Source: DATHTS01 sp041940425 | GTDB taxonomy: Bacteria > Acidobacteriota > Blastocatellia > Pyrinomonadales > Pyrinomonadaceae | Assembly (NCBI GenBank): GCA_041940425.1 | Contig: JBGTSF010000005.1 | Location: forward strand, 1 to 64,000 | Length of the DNA stretch: 64,000 nucleotides | Reading direction: 5' to 3' | Shown: positions 51,464 to 60,409 of the stretch, one piece after another | How positions within the stretch are numbered: the stretch's first letter is position 1 | Layout of the letters: the number at the start of each line of letters is the position of its first letter | Program-made: the position numbers and the translations under genes | Notes under the pieces: generated by a model | Databases searched by the model: none | What the model was told of the DNA's origin: nothing | The model's input: the letters and a program-made list of their open reading frames with translations, nothing else

Positions 51464-51496
51464 GTTCAAAGTTCAAAGTTCAAAGTTCAAAGTTTT
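51464..51496. repeat. TTCAAAG heptamer array
   Basis: Four tandem perfect TTCAAAG units, no inverted arm. Begins two bases after the holB stop and lies before the first TonB_C gene. Confidence 0.9.
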
Positions 51497-51582
51497 AAGA
51501 CCATTTAACAGATTAAATTTTTCGTGCAAAATGCAACCGTTCGCGCTACAATCGTTTCCAAATCTACCGAGGCTTGAAATTT

Positions 51583-52620
51583 ATGAAATTCAAAATCTTC
51601 CTTGTATTCGCCATTTGTTTGTTCGCATCGCTCGAAACCAATGCGCAGTATGTTGTAATTTTCCCGCAAGCCACGCCGACACCCGAAAAACTTTCGATGC
51701 CGGTTTTGAAGGAAAGCTATGTTTCGGCGAGTTCGGACGAGATTTTTACAATCGGCAAAGTAACGGGCGACATCGGCAAGGCGGAAGCTCTCTACCTGCC
51801 GAAACCGTTCTATCCGGGCGAAGCGAAACGGGATGCCGCCGAAGGGAAAATTTACGTTCAGGTAACGATTGACGAAAAAGGCAACGTTGTTGCGGCGCGT
51901 TCGACCGACGGGCATCCGGCACTCAGACGCATGGCGGAAGAAACCGCCCGCAGTTCAAAATTTCGCGCTCCGGCGGTTGACGGTCAGAGCGTAAAAACCG
52001 AAGGCTGGCTCGTTTACAATTTCGAAATCGAAAAATCTAACTGGGTAAAACTCGGCTACGATCTCGCGTTTCTGCATACGCCGTGGGTCAATCAAAAACT
52101 CGCGCTCGCCGGGATCAGAAAGAATTTCAAAGCGGATTGGACGGCGGAAAACGAGATGCTCGCGCGGATCGAAGAACTCGCCGCGCAGATGCCGAAGATC
52201 GAAAGATTTCAGGATGTTCCCGTTCTCACGGAGCAGAGAATAGAAAGCAACGGAACGATCTCGCAGTCACGAACGATGGTCAGACGCTTGCCCGTCTATC
52301 CTCAGCCGAATCCCGAACAGATCGCCGTGACGCAAAATCTGATCGCCGCGCTCGAAAGCCGTCTGGCTGCCGACGCGGTCGCGCTCTGGCAATTCAGATT
52401 GGCTTTTGCGATCTTGCAGGAATTCCCGCGTCCCGACCCGAACGAGCCGAACAAATCGCCCGATTGGCTCAAACAACTTTTGCAGACCGCGCCGCCGAAT
52501 CTGCCGGCAGAATATAAAAACGAATTGAAAACGCTGATCGAAAAGATCGAGAAAAGAAAACGCACCGACGGTTTTGACGAGCTCAGGACTTCGGTTATCA
52601 AACTGCAAAAATTTAAATAA
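51583..52620 (+). CDS. Secreted TonB C-terminal domain protein (1 of 3)
   Basis: 345 residues from ATG 51583 with GAGG 10 bp upstream; a TTG 9 bp earlier is less likely. Signal peptide ending near TNAQ (residue 23). Residues about 70-155 form a TonB_C domain: PKPFYPGEAKRDAAEGKIYVQVTIDEKGNV, then ARSTDGHPALRRMAEETARSSKF and a closing YNFE. The remaining 190 residues are helical and unrelated. TonB normally spans the membrane at its N-terminus; here only a signal peptide is present, so it cannot use ExbB/D energy directly and may act as a periplasmic binder. First of three tandem genes. Confidence 0.83.
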   Translation: MKFKIFLVFAICLFASLETNAQYVVIFPQATPTPEKLSMPVLKESYVSASSDEIFTIGKVTGDIGKAEALYLPKPFYPGEAKRDAAEGKIYVQVTIDEKGNVVAARSTDGHPALRRMAEETARSSKFRAPAVDGQSVKTEGWLVYNFEIEKSNWVKLGYDLAFLHTPWVNQKLALAGIRKNFKADWTAENEMLARIEELAAQMPKIERFQDVPVLTEQRIESNGTISQSRTMVRRLPVYPQPNPEQIAVTQNLIAALESRLAADAVALWQFRLAFAILQEFPRPDPNEPNKSPDWLKQLLQTAPPNLPAEYKNELKTLIEKIEKRKRTDGFDELRTSVIKLQKFK

Positions 52621-52635
52621 AATGGAGTATTTACG

Positions 52636-53592
52636 ATGTTAAAGAAATTATTTTTTTTCTCACTTTTCGTTTTATTTGCAAACACTCTTTTCGCCCAGCC
52701 GCCCGTCAAACCGATCGCTAAAGGCGTGGTCAACGGCTCGGCGGTCAGTTTGCCGAAACCGGCTTACCCGGCGGCGGCGCAGGCTGTAAAAGCAAGCGGC
52801 GAGGTCAAAATTCAGGTAACGATTGACGAGGAAGGCAATGTCATTTCGGCAAATGCCGTTTCCGGTCATCCGCTTCTGCGGCAGGCGGCGGAACGCGCCG
52901 CGCGGCTGGCGAAGTTCAAACCGACGACGCTCGAAGGCGTTCCGGTCAAGATCAGCGGCATAATTATTTATAATTTCGTTCCCGCGCCCGAACCGGCGGC
53001 AAACGCCCAGCCCGACGAGATTTGGATGCTCGGAATGATATTCGCTCTTTTGGAAAGAGTTGATGACGAATCGCTCAGACAGATAGAATTGGATGTCGGG
53101 AAAGGCTTGATCGAATTGGCAAACAACATCCCGCAGGAAATTTCCAAAGAAAAACCTTCGATCGAGAAACTGGCGAAAAGCAAAGGCGCGGAACGCCAGC
53201 GTTTAGCCGGTGAAGTAGGCAGATCGCTCGAAAAATATTTCACCGCGAAAGAATTGGAGATTTATCAAACGGGCTTGCTGTTAGGCGCGGTGATCGGCGA
53301 ATCTTTCAAAACCGTCCTGCCGCTGATGACGGATGAAAACGCGAAGGTCGAAACCGCGCGGCTCAAAAACGATCTGGCGGCGTTTCGGGATAAGTTGAAT
53401 TCTTCAAAACCTAATTTTTCACCCGAAGTCGCCGCCGGATTCGGCGAATTGGCGGCTCTGGCGGATGCCGATCTGAACGTAAATCTAAAAAAATTGTTCG
53501 GCGTGCTCATAAAAATTATGGACCTTGTTTCGTTTGATGAAGAAGACGAACCGGAAGAAGATGCGCCTGCGCCTACTAAAAACGACACTTGA
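52636..53592 (+). CDS. Secreted TonB C-terminal domain protein (2 of 3)
   Basis: 318 residues, starting 15 bp after the previous gene with GGAG upstream. Signal peptide FFFSLFVLFANTLFAQ. One TonB_C domain at about 30-115: SLPKPAYPAAAQAVKASGEV, TIDEEGNVISANAVSGHPLL, and IIYNFVP at the end. A Pro/Ala linker and a helical C-terminal region follow (about 125-318), ending in an acidic Glu/Asp/Pro tail. The TonB_C part is close to that of gene 3, the helical part to none of the others. Likely an accessory periplasmic protein; no membrane anchor or energising domain. Confidence 0.83.
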   Translation: MLKKLFFFSLFVLFANTLFAQPPVKPIAKGVVNGSAVSLPKPAYPAAAQAVKASGEVKIQVTIDEEGNVISANAVSGHPLLRQAAERAARLAKFKPTTLEGVPVKISGIIIYNFVPAPEPAANAQPDEIWMLGMIFALLERVDDESLRQIELDVGKGLIELANNIPQEISKEKPSIEKLAKSKGAERQRLAGEVGRSLEKYFTAKELEIYQTGLLLGAVIGESFKTVLPLMTDENAKVETARLKNDLAAFRDKLNSSKPNFSPEVAAGFGELAALADADLNVNLKKLFGVLIKIMDLVSFDEEDEPEEDAPAPTKNDT

Positions 53593-53669
53593 TCTTCAAT
53601 TTTGCGGGAACAATATTTTTAGTCCGGTGTCGAAGGTTAAATTAAGTTTTTCAAAATAGGAGGAAAGAT

Positions 53670-54689
53670 ATGCTGAAAAAATCACTTATCACATTGCTTG
53701 TCGTCTTCGGAATCGGTTTTGTAAACGCCGCGGCGCAAACAGTCAAGACCATCTCAAAAGGCGTCGTCAACGGTTCAGCCGTCAGTTTGCCGAAACCCGC
53801 GTATCCGGCGGCGGCGCGTGCCATCCGAGCCGGCGGTGCGGTCAATGTGCAGGTCTTGATTGACGAAGAAGGAAATGTCATTACAGCAGAAGCCGTTTCC
53901 GGGCATCCGCTTCTTCGTCTATCGTCCGAACAAGCCGCCCGCAGTGCGAAATTCAAACCGACTTTTTTGCAGGGCGTTCCGGTCAAGGTCAACGGCGTGA
54001 TCGTCTATAATTTCGTTCCGCCGCCGACGGACGAAAACGAAGCAGCTTCGTCGGAAACTCCGCCAGGATCGAAGGGAGCCTTTATCGCGGGCAGAACGGC
54101 TGATTCGGACGATTCTTCAAATATTGTTAACCGGTCGGCGATCAGTCTTGTTAAACCGGCTTATCCGGCGGCGGCGCAAGCCGTTCGCGCGGACGGCGCG
54201 GTCAGAGTGAAAGTCGTGATTGACGAAGAGGGCAATGTCGAATCGGCGGAAGCGATTTCCGGGCATCCGCTTCTGCAGGCGGCGAGCGTCAACGCGGCTC
54301 TGTTATCAAAATTCAGACCGACCGTTTTAAAAGGCGAACCGGTCAAAGTTGAGGGCATTGTCGTTTATAATTTCGTCGCGCCGTCAACCGATAATGATTC
54401 CCGCAAATCACCATCCATCTCCGGCGGTGTGCTGAACGGCAAGGCACTGAGTCTGCCGAGACCGTCTTATCCGAGAGATGCCAGAGCGGAAAGAGCCGGC
54501 GGCGCGGTGACGGTGCAGGTAACGATTGACGAAGAGGGAAATGTGATTTCGGCAAACGCCGCTTCCGGTCATCCGCTTCTGCGCGAAGCATCGGAACGAG
54601 CGGCAAGGCAGGCGAAATTTTCACCGACTTTGGTCGAAGGCAAACCCGTCAAAGTTACCGGCGTGATCGTTTATAATTTCGTGCCGTAA
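53670..54689 (+). CDS. Secreted protein of three TonB C-terminal domains (3 of 3)
   Basis: 339 residues with a signal peptide (about 1-24) and GGAGG upstream. Three TonB_C repeats at about 28-115, 147-232 and 253-339, each with S(L/L)xKPAYPAAAxA, a VxVxIDEEGNVxxAxAxSGHPLL block, a KFxPT segment and a final YNFVP/YNFVA. The repeats are so alike at nucleotide level that recent internal duplication is likely. A tandem array of TonB_C modules without a membrane anchor is unusual; it could bridge several outer-membrane receptors or bind peptidoglycan. Last gene of the TonB_C trio. Confidence 0.85.
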   Translation: MLKKSLITLLVVFGIGFVNAAAQTVKTISKGVVNGSAVSLPKPAYPAAARAIRAGGAVNVQVLIDEEGNVITAEAVSGHPLLRLSSEQAARSAKFKPTFLQGVPVKVNGVIVYNFVPPPTDENEAASSETPPGSKGAFIAGRTADSDDSSNIVNRSAISLVKPAYPAAAQAVRADGAVRVKVVIDEEGNVESAEAISGHPLLQAASVNAALLSKFRPTVLKGEPVKVEGIVVYNFVAPSTDNDSRKSPSISGGVLNGKALSLPRPSYPRDARAERAGGAVTVQVTIDEEGNVISANAASGHPLLREASERAARQAKFSPTLVEGKPVKVTGVIVYNFVP

Positions 54690-54736
54690 ATTCGCTTAAT
54701 GGAAATTCGCCGCGAAATATGGCAATTTAAATAGTA

Positions 54737-55162
54737 GTGATTGCGGATTCGTTAAAATTTTCGACAACCGAACGTCTTTTAGCCGCCGCCGGAGCAGCCG
54801 TTACGCTCGGCGGCGCGTTTTTCGTCTGGTTTTTTAATCCGACGACCGAACGGTTTTTTCCTGTCTGCCCGCTTTTGAGTTTAACGGGCATCGCCTGTCC
54901 GGGATGCGGTCTGACGCGCGGATTTCACGCGTTGTTTCACGGCGACATCGCCGCCGCGCTCGGCTTTAACGCGCTGCTTCCCGTTTACGCATTCGTTTTC
55001 GGCTATCTTTTCATCGCCATGCTGCTGGTCGCCGCATTCGGTCGCAGTCTGAGTTTTCGGATTTTCAAAATGCAGTATATTTGGGGCTTTTTCATTTTCG
55101 CGCTCGTTTTCGCCGTCGCCAGAAATCTGCCTTATTACCCATTCACGCTTCTGTATCCGTAA
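54737..55162 (+). CDS. DUF2752 membrane protein
   Basis: 141 residues from GTG 54737. Three predicted helices: about 12-35, a middle one around 70-100, and a C-terminal one at about 110-130. The segment CPLLSLTGIACPGCGLTRGFHALFHGD (written in part here) carries the CPxCGxTR signature of DUF2752, with its two cysteines. Function unknown. Situated between the TonB_C genes and hisS; a heptamer run (55235-55266) follows. Confidence 0.8.
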   Translation: MIADSLKFSTTERLLAAAGAAVTLGGAFFVWFFNPTTERFFPVCPLLSLTGIACPGCGLTRGFHALFHGDIAAALGFNALLPVYAFVFGYLFIAMLLVAAFGRSLSFRIFKMQYIWGFFIFALVFAVARNLPYYPFTLLYP

Positions 55163-55234
55163 ATGCAGAAGGCGCGCACATCTGTAAGGGCGGAAAACTC
55201 AGCATAACAACAGCCCGTAAATTATTTTTCTCCG

Positions 55235-55266
55235 ATTTACCATTTACCGTTTACCATTTACCATTA
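55235..55266. repeat. ATTTACC heptamer array
   Basis: Tandem units GATTTACCATTTACCGTTTA then CCATTTACCATT, single-armed, ending 8 bp before the hisS ATG. Confidence 0.85.
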
Positions 55267-55273
55267 AAACCGT

Positions 55274-56716
55274 ATGAGTAAAACACAACCGGCGCGCGGG
55301 ATGCGCGATTTTCTGCCCGCGGACGTTCGCAAAAGAAATTACGTCATCGGCATTATCAAGGAAGTTTACGAAAAATACGGCTTCGAACCGCTCGAAACGC
55401 CTTCGGTCGAAAATCTGGAAACCTTAACCGGAAAATACGGCGAGGAAGGCAATCAACTGATGTTCAAAATCCTCAAACGCGGCGAAAAACTCGAAAAGGA
55501 ACTCGCCGAAGGAAATATCCGTTCGGAAAACGAACTCTCCGATCTCGCACTGCGCTACGATCTGACCGTCCCGCTCGCGCGCGTCGTCGCCAATTACCGT
55601 CACGAACTACCGAAATTTTTCAAACGCTACCAGATCCAACCCGTCTGGCGCGCCGACCGCCCGGCAAAAGGCAGATATAGAGAATTTTACCAATGCGACG
55701 TTGACGCGATCGGTTCAAGTTCGATGCTCGTCGAAGCGGAATTAATTGCGGCGGTTTGCGAAATTTTGAAAAGATTGGGATTTGATGATTTTGAGATTCG
55801 GTTAAATCACAGAAAAGTTTTGACAGGAATTTTAGAATCTTTTGACATTCAAAGTGACAAGCATGTTGCTGTTCTAACAGCTATTGATAAACTTGAAAAA
55901 ATTGGAAACGACGGTGTTCTTGAGGATCTTACTAATATAGGCATTTCAGATGATAAAGCAGAAAAACTCCTCAATCTTTTTAAGGATTTTGAAAAAAATA
56001 TAAATATTTCTCTAACAACTATTCAATATTTGAACCAAGCAGACTTAGAGGAGAAATCTGAGAAAATTCCATATTTTGACGAATCATTTATTAGTAAATT
56101 GAATGTTGGATTTATTGATAAACTTAAAGAATTGGAAATTACAGGAGTTAGCGATTTAGAAATTATTATTCAATTAAGTAAGGAGTTAGGAATCTCAAGA
56201 ATTATTATTTATCCAAGTCTCGCTCGCGGTTTGTCATATTATACTGGAGCAATATTTGAGGTTGTTTTAAAGAAAGGAGATTTTCAGGGAAGTATCGCAG
56301 GCGGCGGGCGTTATGACGGTTTGATCGGGATGTTCGGCAAGGAACAGATTCCGGCGGTCGGTTTTTCCATCGGGCTGGAACGCATTCTGTTTGTGATGGA
56401 AGAGCGCGGGATGTTTCCCGAAGATTTGACGGCGAATCCGGCGGACGTGATGGTCACGCTCTGGAACGAAGACGCGGCAGGCGACGCGCTCAAACTCGCG
56501 GGCGAACTCCGCGCCGAAGGTTTGCGTGTTCTCGTCTATCCCGAACCGGACAAACTCGGTAAACAATTCAAATATGCCGACTCGCTCGGCATTCCATACG
56601 TCTGCATTCTCGGCGATGACGAACTCGCCGAAAACAAAGTCTCGATCAAGAATCTAAAAACGGGCGAACAGGAAACGATTTCGAGAAAAAGTTTAACAAG
56701 TAAAATTTTAAAGTAA
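55274..56716 (+). CDS. hisS: Histidyl-tRNA synthetase with an AT-rich internal mosaic segment
   Basis: 480 residues. Class II aaRS: GMRDFLPADVRKRNY, DLTVPLARVVANY, motif 2 RPAKGRYREFYQCDVD, the HisA-type ARGLSYYTGAIFEV, then GGGRYDGLIGMFG and GFSIGLERI (motif 3). The C-terminal anticodon domain ends the protein. Nucleotides about 55740-56295 (end of motif 2 through HisA) use AT-rich codons, while both flanks use the GC-rich codons of the surrounding genes. The reading frame and all motifs stay intact, so an in-frame exchange with a foreign hisS is the simplest explanation. It charges tRNA-His. Confidence 0.92.
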   Translation: MSKTQPARGMRDFLPADVRKRNYVIGIIKEVYEKYGFEPLETPSVENLETLTGKYGEEGNQLMFKILKRGEKLEKELAEGNIRSENELSDLALRYDLTVPLARVVANYRHELPKFFKRYQIQPVWRADRPAKGRYREFYQCDVDAIGSSSMLVEAELIAAVCEILKRLGFDDFEIRLNHRKVLTGILESFDIQSDKHVAVLTAIDKLEKIGNDGVLEDLTNIGISDDKAEKLLNLFKDFEKNINISLTTIQYLNQADLEEKSEKIPYFDESFISKLNVGFIDKLKELEITGVSDLEIIIQLSKELGISRIIIYPSLARGLSYYTGAIFEVVLKKGDFQGSIAGGGRYDGLIGMFGKEQIPAVGFSIGLERILFVMEERGMFPEDLTANPADVMVTLWNEDAAGDALKLAGELRAEGLRVLVYPEPDKLGKQFKYADSLGIPYVCILGDDELAENKVSIKNLKTGEQETISRKSLTSKILK

Positions 56717-56722
56717 ACTATT

Positions 56723-57307
56723 ATGTCTGAACAATGGATAGGTGTAATTATTGGCGGTGCAATCGGATTTATTTCCGCCTCAATAGTAGCTTTGATTAAT
56801 GGTTATTTCAATCGTTCTAATTTAAAGACTCAATTAAAACATCAAGAAGAACGTGAAAAAAATATACTTGTTCTTTCAAAACTTGAAGAAGCTCATCAAC
56901 TTATATCTAAAATGTTTAACCTGTCGGTAAAATTTACAACCGAAATAATGTTACTTACCCAAAGTGAAAACAAATTTGAAAATTTAAAGATATATAAAGA
57001 TTCATTTCAAGAGTTGATGTTACCTTTTGAAAAAATCTGTTCAAACTTAAGAATTTACGCCCCAGAAATTGAAACATCAATACCAAAAGTAACAAATTCA
57101 ATAAATGATCTTCATAGATCAACTGCAAACTTGTTAAATGACTTAAACGAGCTTCCTAAAATTCAACTTCAACATAAAATCTTTTTAGATTCATGCATTG
57201 AATTACAAAATGAAATCGAAAAGGCAACACTAAAATATATGAACTTAAGTCTTGCAAAAAAACAATTATCAACAAAACAGGAAAATAAAACTCATGAAAA
57301 ATTTTAA
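56723..57307 (+). CDS. AT-rich membrane-anchored coiled-coil protein, unknown
   Basis: 194 residues. One N-terminal membrane helix (about 5-28, IGVIIGGAIGFISASIVALI), followed by RSNLKTQLKHQEEREKN and long amphipathic helices to the end; overall a cytoplasmic or periplasmic coiled coil, with a Lys-rich tail. Codon use and composition are clearly AT-richer than those of the neighbours, like the inner hisS segment, so it may have arrived in the same transfer. Its 3' end overlaps the start of the next gene by 14 bp. No known family. Confidence 0.7.
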   Translation: MSEQWIGVIIGGAIGFISASIVALINGYFNRSNLKTQLKHQEEREKNILVLSKLEEAHQLISKMFNLSVKFTTEIMLLTQSENKFENLKIYKDSFQELMLPFEKICSNLRIYAPEIETSIPKVTNSINDLHRSTANLLNDLNELPKIQLQHKIFLDSCIELQNEIEKATLKYMNLSLAKKQLSTKQENKTHEKF

Positions 57308-58574
57308 ATTTTTACTATTCACATTTCTATTGATTTTAAGTTTTAACCAATTCGCAAACGCACAAACCGGAAATACATTTACGTCTTTGACGGGCGGGTT
57401 TTCAATCAATCTGCCGAATGAAATTCGCGGCACCGGGGGAAACGGAACGGCAGGAGGAATTTATTTCAAGTGGCAACAGCCGGAAGCCGAGTATGAAATC
57501 GGCTTTTATGAAGTCGAGGGCTTGCCTTTTGCGAAAATTGACGGCGCGTTTTCCTTCGAGCAAATGGTGAAAAGGTATTTTAATAAGTTTTCGGCAAACG
57601 GCGAAAAAATTTACAAAAAGGAAATTTCCCTACAGGAAAACGAAGGACGCGAATACAAATATAAAACCTCTTCATCCATTCACATTTTGCGTCTATACAA
57701 ATTCGGCGACAGTATTTATAAAGTCCTGGCTGAAATTCCGCTAAATAAACTAACAGGCGAAGAAGAGGTTTTGCGCGTTTTAGATTCGTTTCGGTTTCTG
57801 GACAAAGAGAAAGTGAAAGCGGCGATGGCAAAAAAATTAGCCGAGGCGACACCTGAAGCATTGCCGCAAACTCCGGTTGTTGCCAAGCCGAAATCCGACG
57901 TTCAAGACAGAGATTTGAAAGGAAACGTCAAAAGCGTTCTGACGGAAATGGCTTTTTACGCGGTGAAAAATAGTTTGCGGAAAAAACAGCCTCGATTGCT
58001 TGAAGAATTCGGCAGAGAAGGAAATCTGTTGAAGTCCATCGAATACGACAGTTTTGGAAATGCCTTTATTATCAGAGTTTTTGGCTATGTTTCAGGAAAA
58101 CGGGTTTCGCGCAACAGTGCCGTTTCTTATGAATATGATTTCGGCGGAATAGAGATGAGTTTTCCTGCTTCTGCAAAACCCGACAAGCGTTTCGATGGAA
58201 GCTACACTTATAAATATGTCGGCGATAATCTGGTCGAAGAAAGAACTTTCTTTAGCAATGGGATATTACAACGGCGTGCGGCTATTCGATATTTGAAAAA
58301 CAAAAGAGAAGTATCTTACTTTGACGATGGCAAAAAACCTTTTCAACAAGTCGTTTTTACGCTCGACGAAAAAGGCAATGAAACTGAAATTGTCATAACC
58401 GAATTTGGCGGAATGCTTGGAACCGAATTCGAAAAGTTTAAAGTCGAATACGAATCGTTTGACGAAAAAGGCAACTGGACAAAAAGAACGGTCAGTAAAT
58501 GGTATGGTTTTGAAAATGAGGGAAATTATTCCCCCGAATATGTCGAACACAGAACAATCACTTATTATGAATAA
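57294..58574 (+). CDS. Secreted two-part protein of unknown function
   Basis: 426 residues from ATG 57294; a frame from 57252 is possible but has no signal sequence. Signal peptide ends near NAQT (residue 23). Residues 25-170 have a beta-rich domain (FTSLTGGFSINLPNEIRGTG, then YEIGFYEVEGLPFAKIDGAF); similar domains occur in other secreted proteins of these bacteria. After a Pro/Ala linker, residues 200-426 contain RDLKGNVKSVLTEMAFYAV and repeated YDSFGN.../DEKGN motifs resembling Rhs/YD-like turns. No catalytic motif is seen. Composition becomes normal after about 57370, while the first codons are AT-rich. Confidence 0.7.
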   Translation: MKNFKFLLFTFLLILSFNQFANAQTGNTFTSLTGGFSINLPNEIRGTGGNGTAGGIYFKWQQPEAEYEIGFYEVEGLPFAKIDGAFSFEQMVKRYFNKFSANGEKIYKKEISLQENEGREYKYKTSSSIHILRLYKFGDSIYKVLAEIPLNKLTGEEEVLRVLDSFRFLDKEKVKAAMAKKLAEATPEALPQTPVVAKPKSDVQDRDLKGNVKSVLTEMAFYAVKNSLRKKQPRLLEEFGREGNLLKSIEYDSFGNAFIIRVFGYVSGKRVSRNSAVSYEYDFGGIEMSFPASAKPDKRFDGSYTYKYVGDNLVEERTFFSNGILQRRAAIRYLKNKREVSYFDDGKKPFQQVVFTLDEKGNETEIVITEFGGMLGTEFEKFKVEYESFDEKGNWTKRTVSKWYGFENEGNYSPEYVEHRTITYYE

Positions 58575-58577
58575 AAT

Positions 58578-59593
58578 ATGAGTGAAATTATCCCGCAAAC
58601 CTACGCCGAACTTTTAACCGAAATAAAGAGCCGCATCCGCACGGCGCAATATGCCGCGCTCAAAGCGGTGAATAAGGAATTGATCGCGCTTTACTGGGAT
58701 ATCGGCAAAATGATCGTCGAGCGTCAGGAAGATGAAAGTTGGGGCAAATCGGTCGTTAAGAAATTGTCAAAAGATTTGCGTGAAGCGTTTCCTGAGCAAA
58801 GAGGTTTTTCAGCACAAAATCTCTGGTATATGCGCCAATTTATCTTGAATATAAAGAGACTGAAAAACTCCAATCATTGATTGGAGAAATTGGCTGGACG
58901 CATAACACTATTATTTTCAGCAAATGCAAAGACAATCAGGAACGCGAATTTTATATTCGGATGACGAGAAAATTTGGCTGGACGACGCGCGTTTTGATTC
59001 ACCGGATTGATAACAAAGATTACGAGAGAACTTTGCTTGGTCAAACAAATTTCGATAAAACCGTCACGGAAGAACAGCGCGATCAGGCGAAACTCGCCGT
59101 CAAGGACGAATATCTTTTCGATTTTCTCGAACTAGGCGACGAGTGTTCGGAAAGACAATTGGAACAGGCTTTGATCGGGAAGGTCGAAAATTTTCTGCGC
59201 GAAATGGGCGGAATGTTCGCGTTTGTCGGAAGCCAATTCAAATTGCAGGTTTCCGACAAGGAATATTTTATTGATCTCGTTTTGTATCACCGCGTTTTAA
59301 GATCGCTCGTTGCAATCGAACTAAAGATCGGCGAATTTCTGCCCGAATATGTCGGCAAGATGCAGTTTTATCTTGCGGTTTTGAACGACAAAATCCGGCT
59401 CGCGGATGAAAATCCGTCAATCGGCATAATTTTGTGCAAGGATAAAGACAAAACAATTGTCGAATACGCGCTGGCGCAAAGCGAATCGGCAATTGGCGTT
59501 GCCAAATACGAACTCGTTTCCAAACTGCCCGAAAACCTGCGCGGTCAACTGCCGACCGCCGCGCAAATTGATAAACTTTTAGAAGGAATTTAA
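58578..59593 (+). pseudogene. DUF1016/YhcG PDDEXK nuclease, frameshifted
   Basis: Two frames (58578-58880 and 58877-59593) form one DUF1016 protein. The first has ELIALYWDIGKMIVERQ and LREAFPEQRGFSAQNLWYMRQF. The second has GWTHNTIIFSKCKD, REFYIRMTRKFGWTTRVLIHRI, then the PD-(D/E)xK core FVGSQFKLQVSDKEYFIDLV and VAIELKIGEFLPEY. The break lies at TTT 58839-58841: adding one T restores RQFYLEYKETEKLQSLIGEIGWTHN (partly shown), family-like, total 338 aa. There is no long homopolymer, so a true -1 mutation or assembly error is likelier than slippage. DUF1016 proteins are PDDEXK nucleases of uncertain role often found in mobile or defence contexts. Confidence 0.85.
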
Positions 59594-59595
59594 AA

Positions 59596-60198
59596 ATGAC
59601 CGAACAGATTATCGAGAATTATTTAAAAGACGCGCTCGCTTCGTTTCGCAATTACAAGAAAATGGCGGAACGCGCGATGGAGCAGGTTTCGGATGATGAA
59701 TTTTTCCGCGCGATTGACAAAGAATCGAACTCGATTGCCGTCATCGTCAAGCATATCGCCGGAAATCAGAGATCGCGCTGGACGGATTTTTTGACTTCGG
59801 ACGGCGAGAAGGCAAAGCGCAACCGCGACACGGAATTTGAAATGTTTGACGAGACGCGCGCTTCTTTGATGGAGTTTTGGGAAACGGGCTGGCAGACGCT
59901 TTTTTCGGCGATCGAACCTTTAACGCCGGAAGATTTTTCGCGCTTTGTAACGATTCGCAGCGAACCGCACACGATCATCGAGGCGATCAACCGGCAATTG
60001 ACGCATTACGCATATCACGTCGGGCAGATTACGTTTCTGGCGAAACATTTCCGCTCGACCGAATGGAAAACCTTAAGCGTTCCGCGCGGACAGTCGGCGG
60101 AATTCAACAAGTTTCTGGCGGAAAAAAAGCAGCGCGGCGAACGGCAAACTCACGCGCTCGAAGCACCGCAGGAGTTTTCCGAAAAAAATTTAAGATAG
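59596..60198 (+). CDS. DinB-like / DUF1572 family protein
   Basis: 200 residues starting 3 bp after the DUF1016 stop. Four-helix-bundle pattern with the metal-binding His triad seen in DinB-like proteins: IVKHIAGNQRSRW, ELMEFWETGW-like central helix (SLMEFWETGWQTLF) and RQLTHYAYHVGQITFLA. WKTLSVPRGQSAEFNKFL is typical of the DUF1572 branch. The superfamily contains thiol-dependent enzymes (mycothiol/bacillithiol transferases) and damage-inducible proteins; substrate here unknown. Ends at a pair of hairpins. Confidence 0.83.
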   Translation: MTEQIIENYLKDALASFRNYKKMAERAMEQVSDDEFFRAIDKESNSIAVIVKHIAGNQRSRWTDFLTSDGEKAKRNRDTEFEMFDETRASLMEFWETGWQTLFSAIEPLTPEDFSRFVTIRSEPHTIIEAINRQLTHYAYHVGQITFLAKHFRSTEWKTLSVPRGQSAEFNKFLAEKKQRGERQTHALEAPQEFSEKNLR

Positions 60199-60228
60199 CG
60201 TCGGTTCGGATAAAAAAGCGGGAGAAAA

Positions 60229-60309
60229 ATAGCCGCAAAAAAGCACATAAAACACAAAAAGATTTTTTTTACTGCCTTTTTTGTAAATTTTGCGCCTTTT
60301 TGCGGCTAT
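60229..60309. repeat. Inverted repeat with GCCGCAAAAA arms
   Basis: Left arm from about 60229 (ATAGCCGCAAAAAAGCAC) pairs with a right arm ending around 60309 (GCGCCTTTTTGCGGCTAT). A weaker outer pair, GTTCGGATAA (60204-60213) and TTATTCCGAAC (60317-60327), encloses it. Between the DinB gene and the next terminator. Confidence 0.75.
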
Positions 60310-60351
60310 TTTGTCTTATTCCGAACTGACGTTATATATAAGCGGTTTGAT

Positions 60352-60390
60352 AAAAAAAGCGTGAACGGAAATTTCCATTCACGCTTTTTT
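60352..60390. terminator. Bidirectional intrinsic terminator
   Basis: A7 - GCGTGAAC GGAAATTTCC ATTCACGC - T6: long stem with poly-A and poly-T on either side. Lies between the convergent DinB and 60410-60700 genes. Textbook Rho-independent terminator in both directions. Confidence 0.9.
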
Positions 60391-60409
60391 ATTGGCGACC
60401 GGAAAGTTT

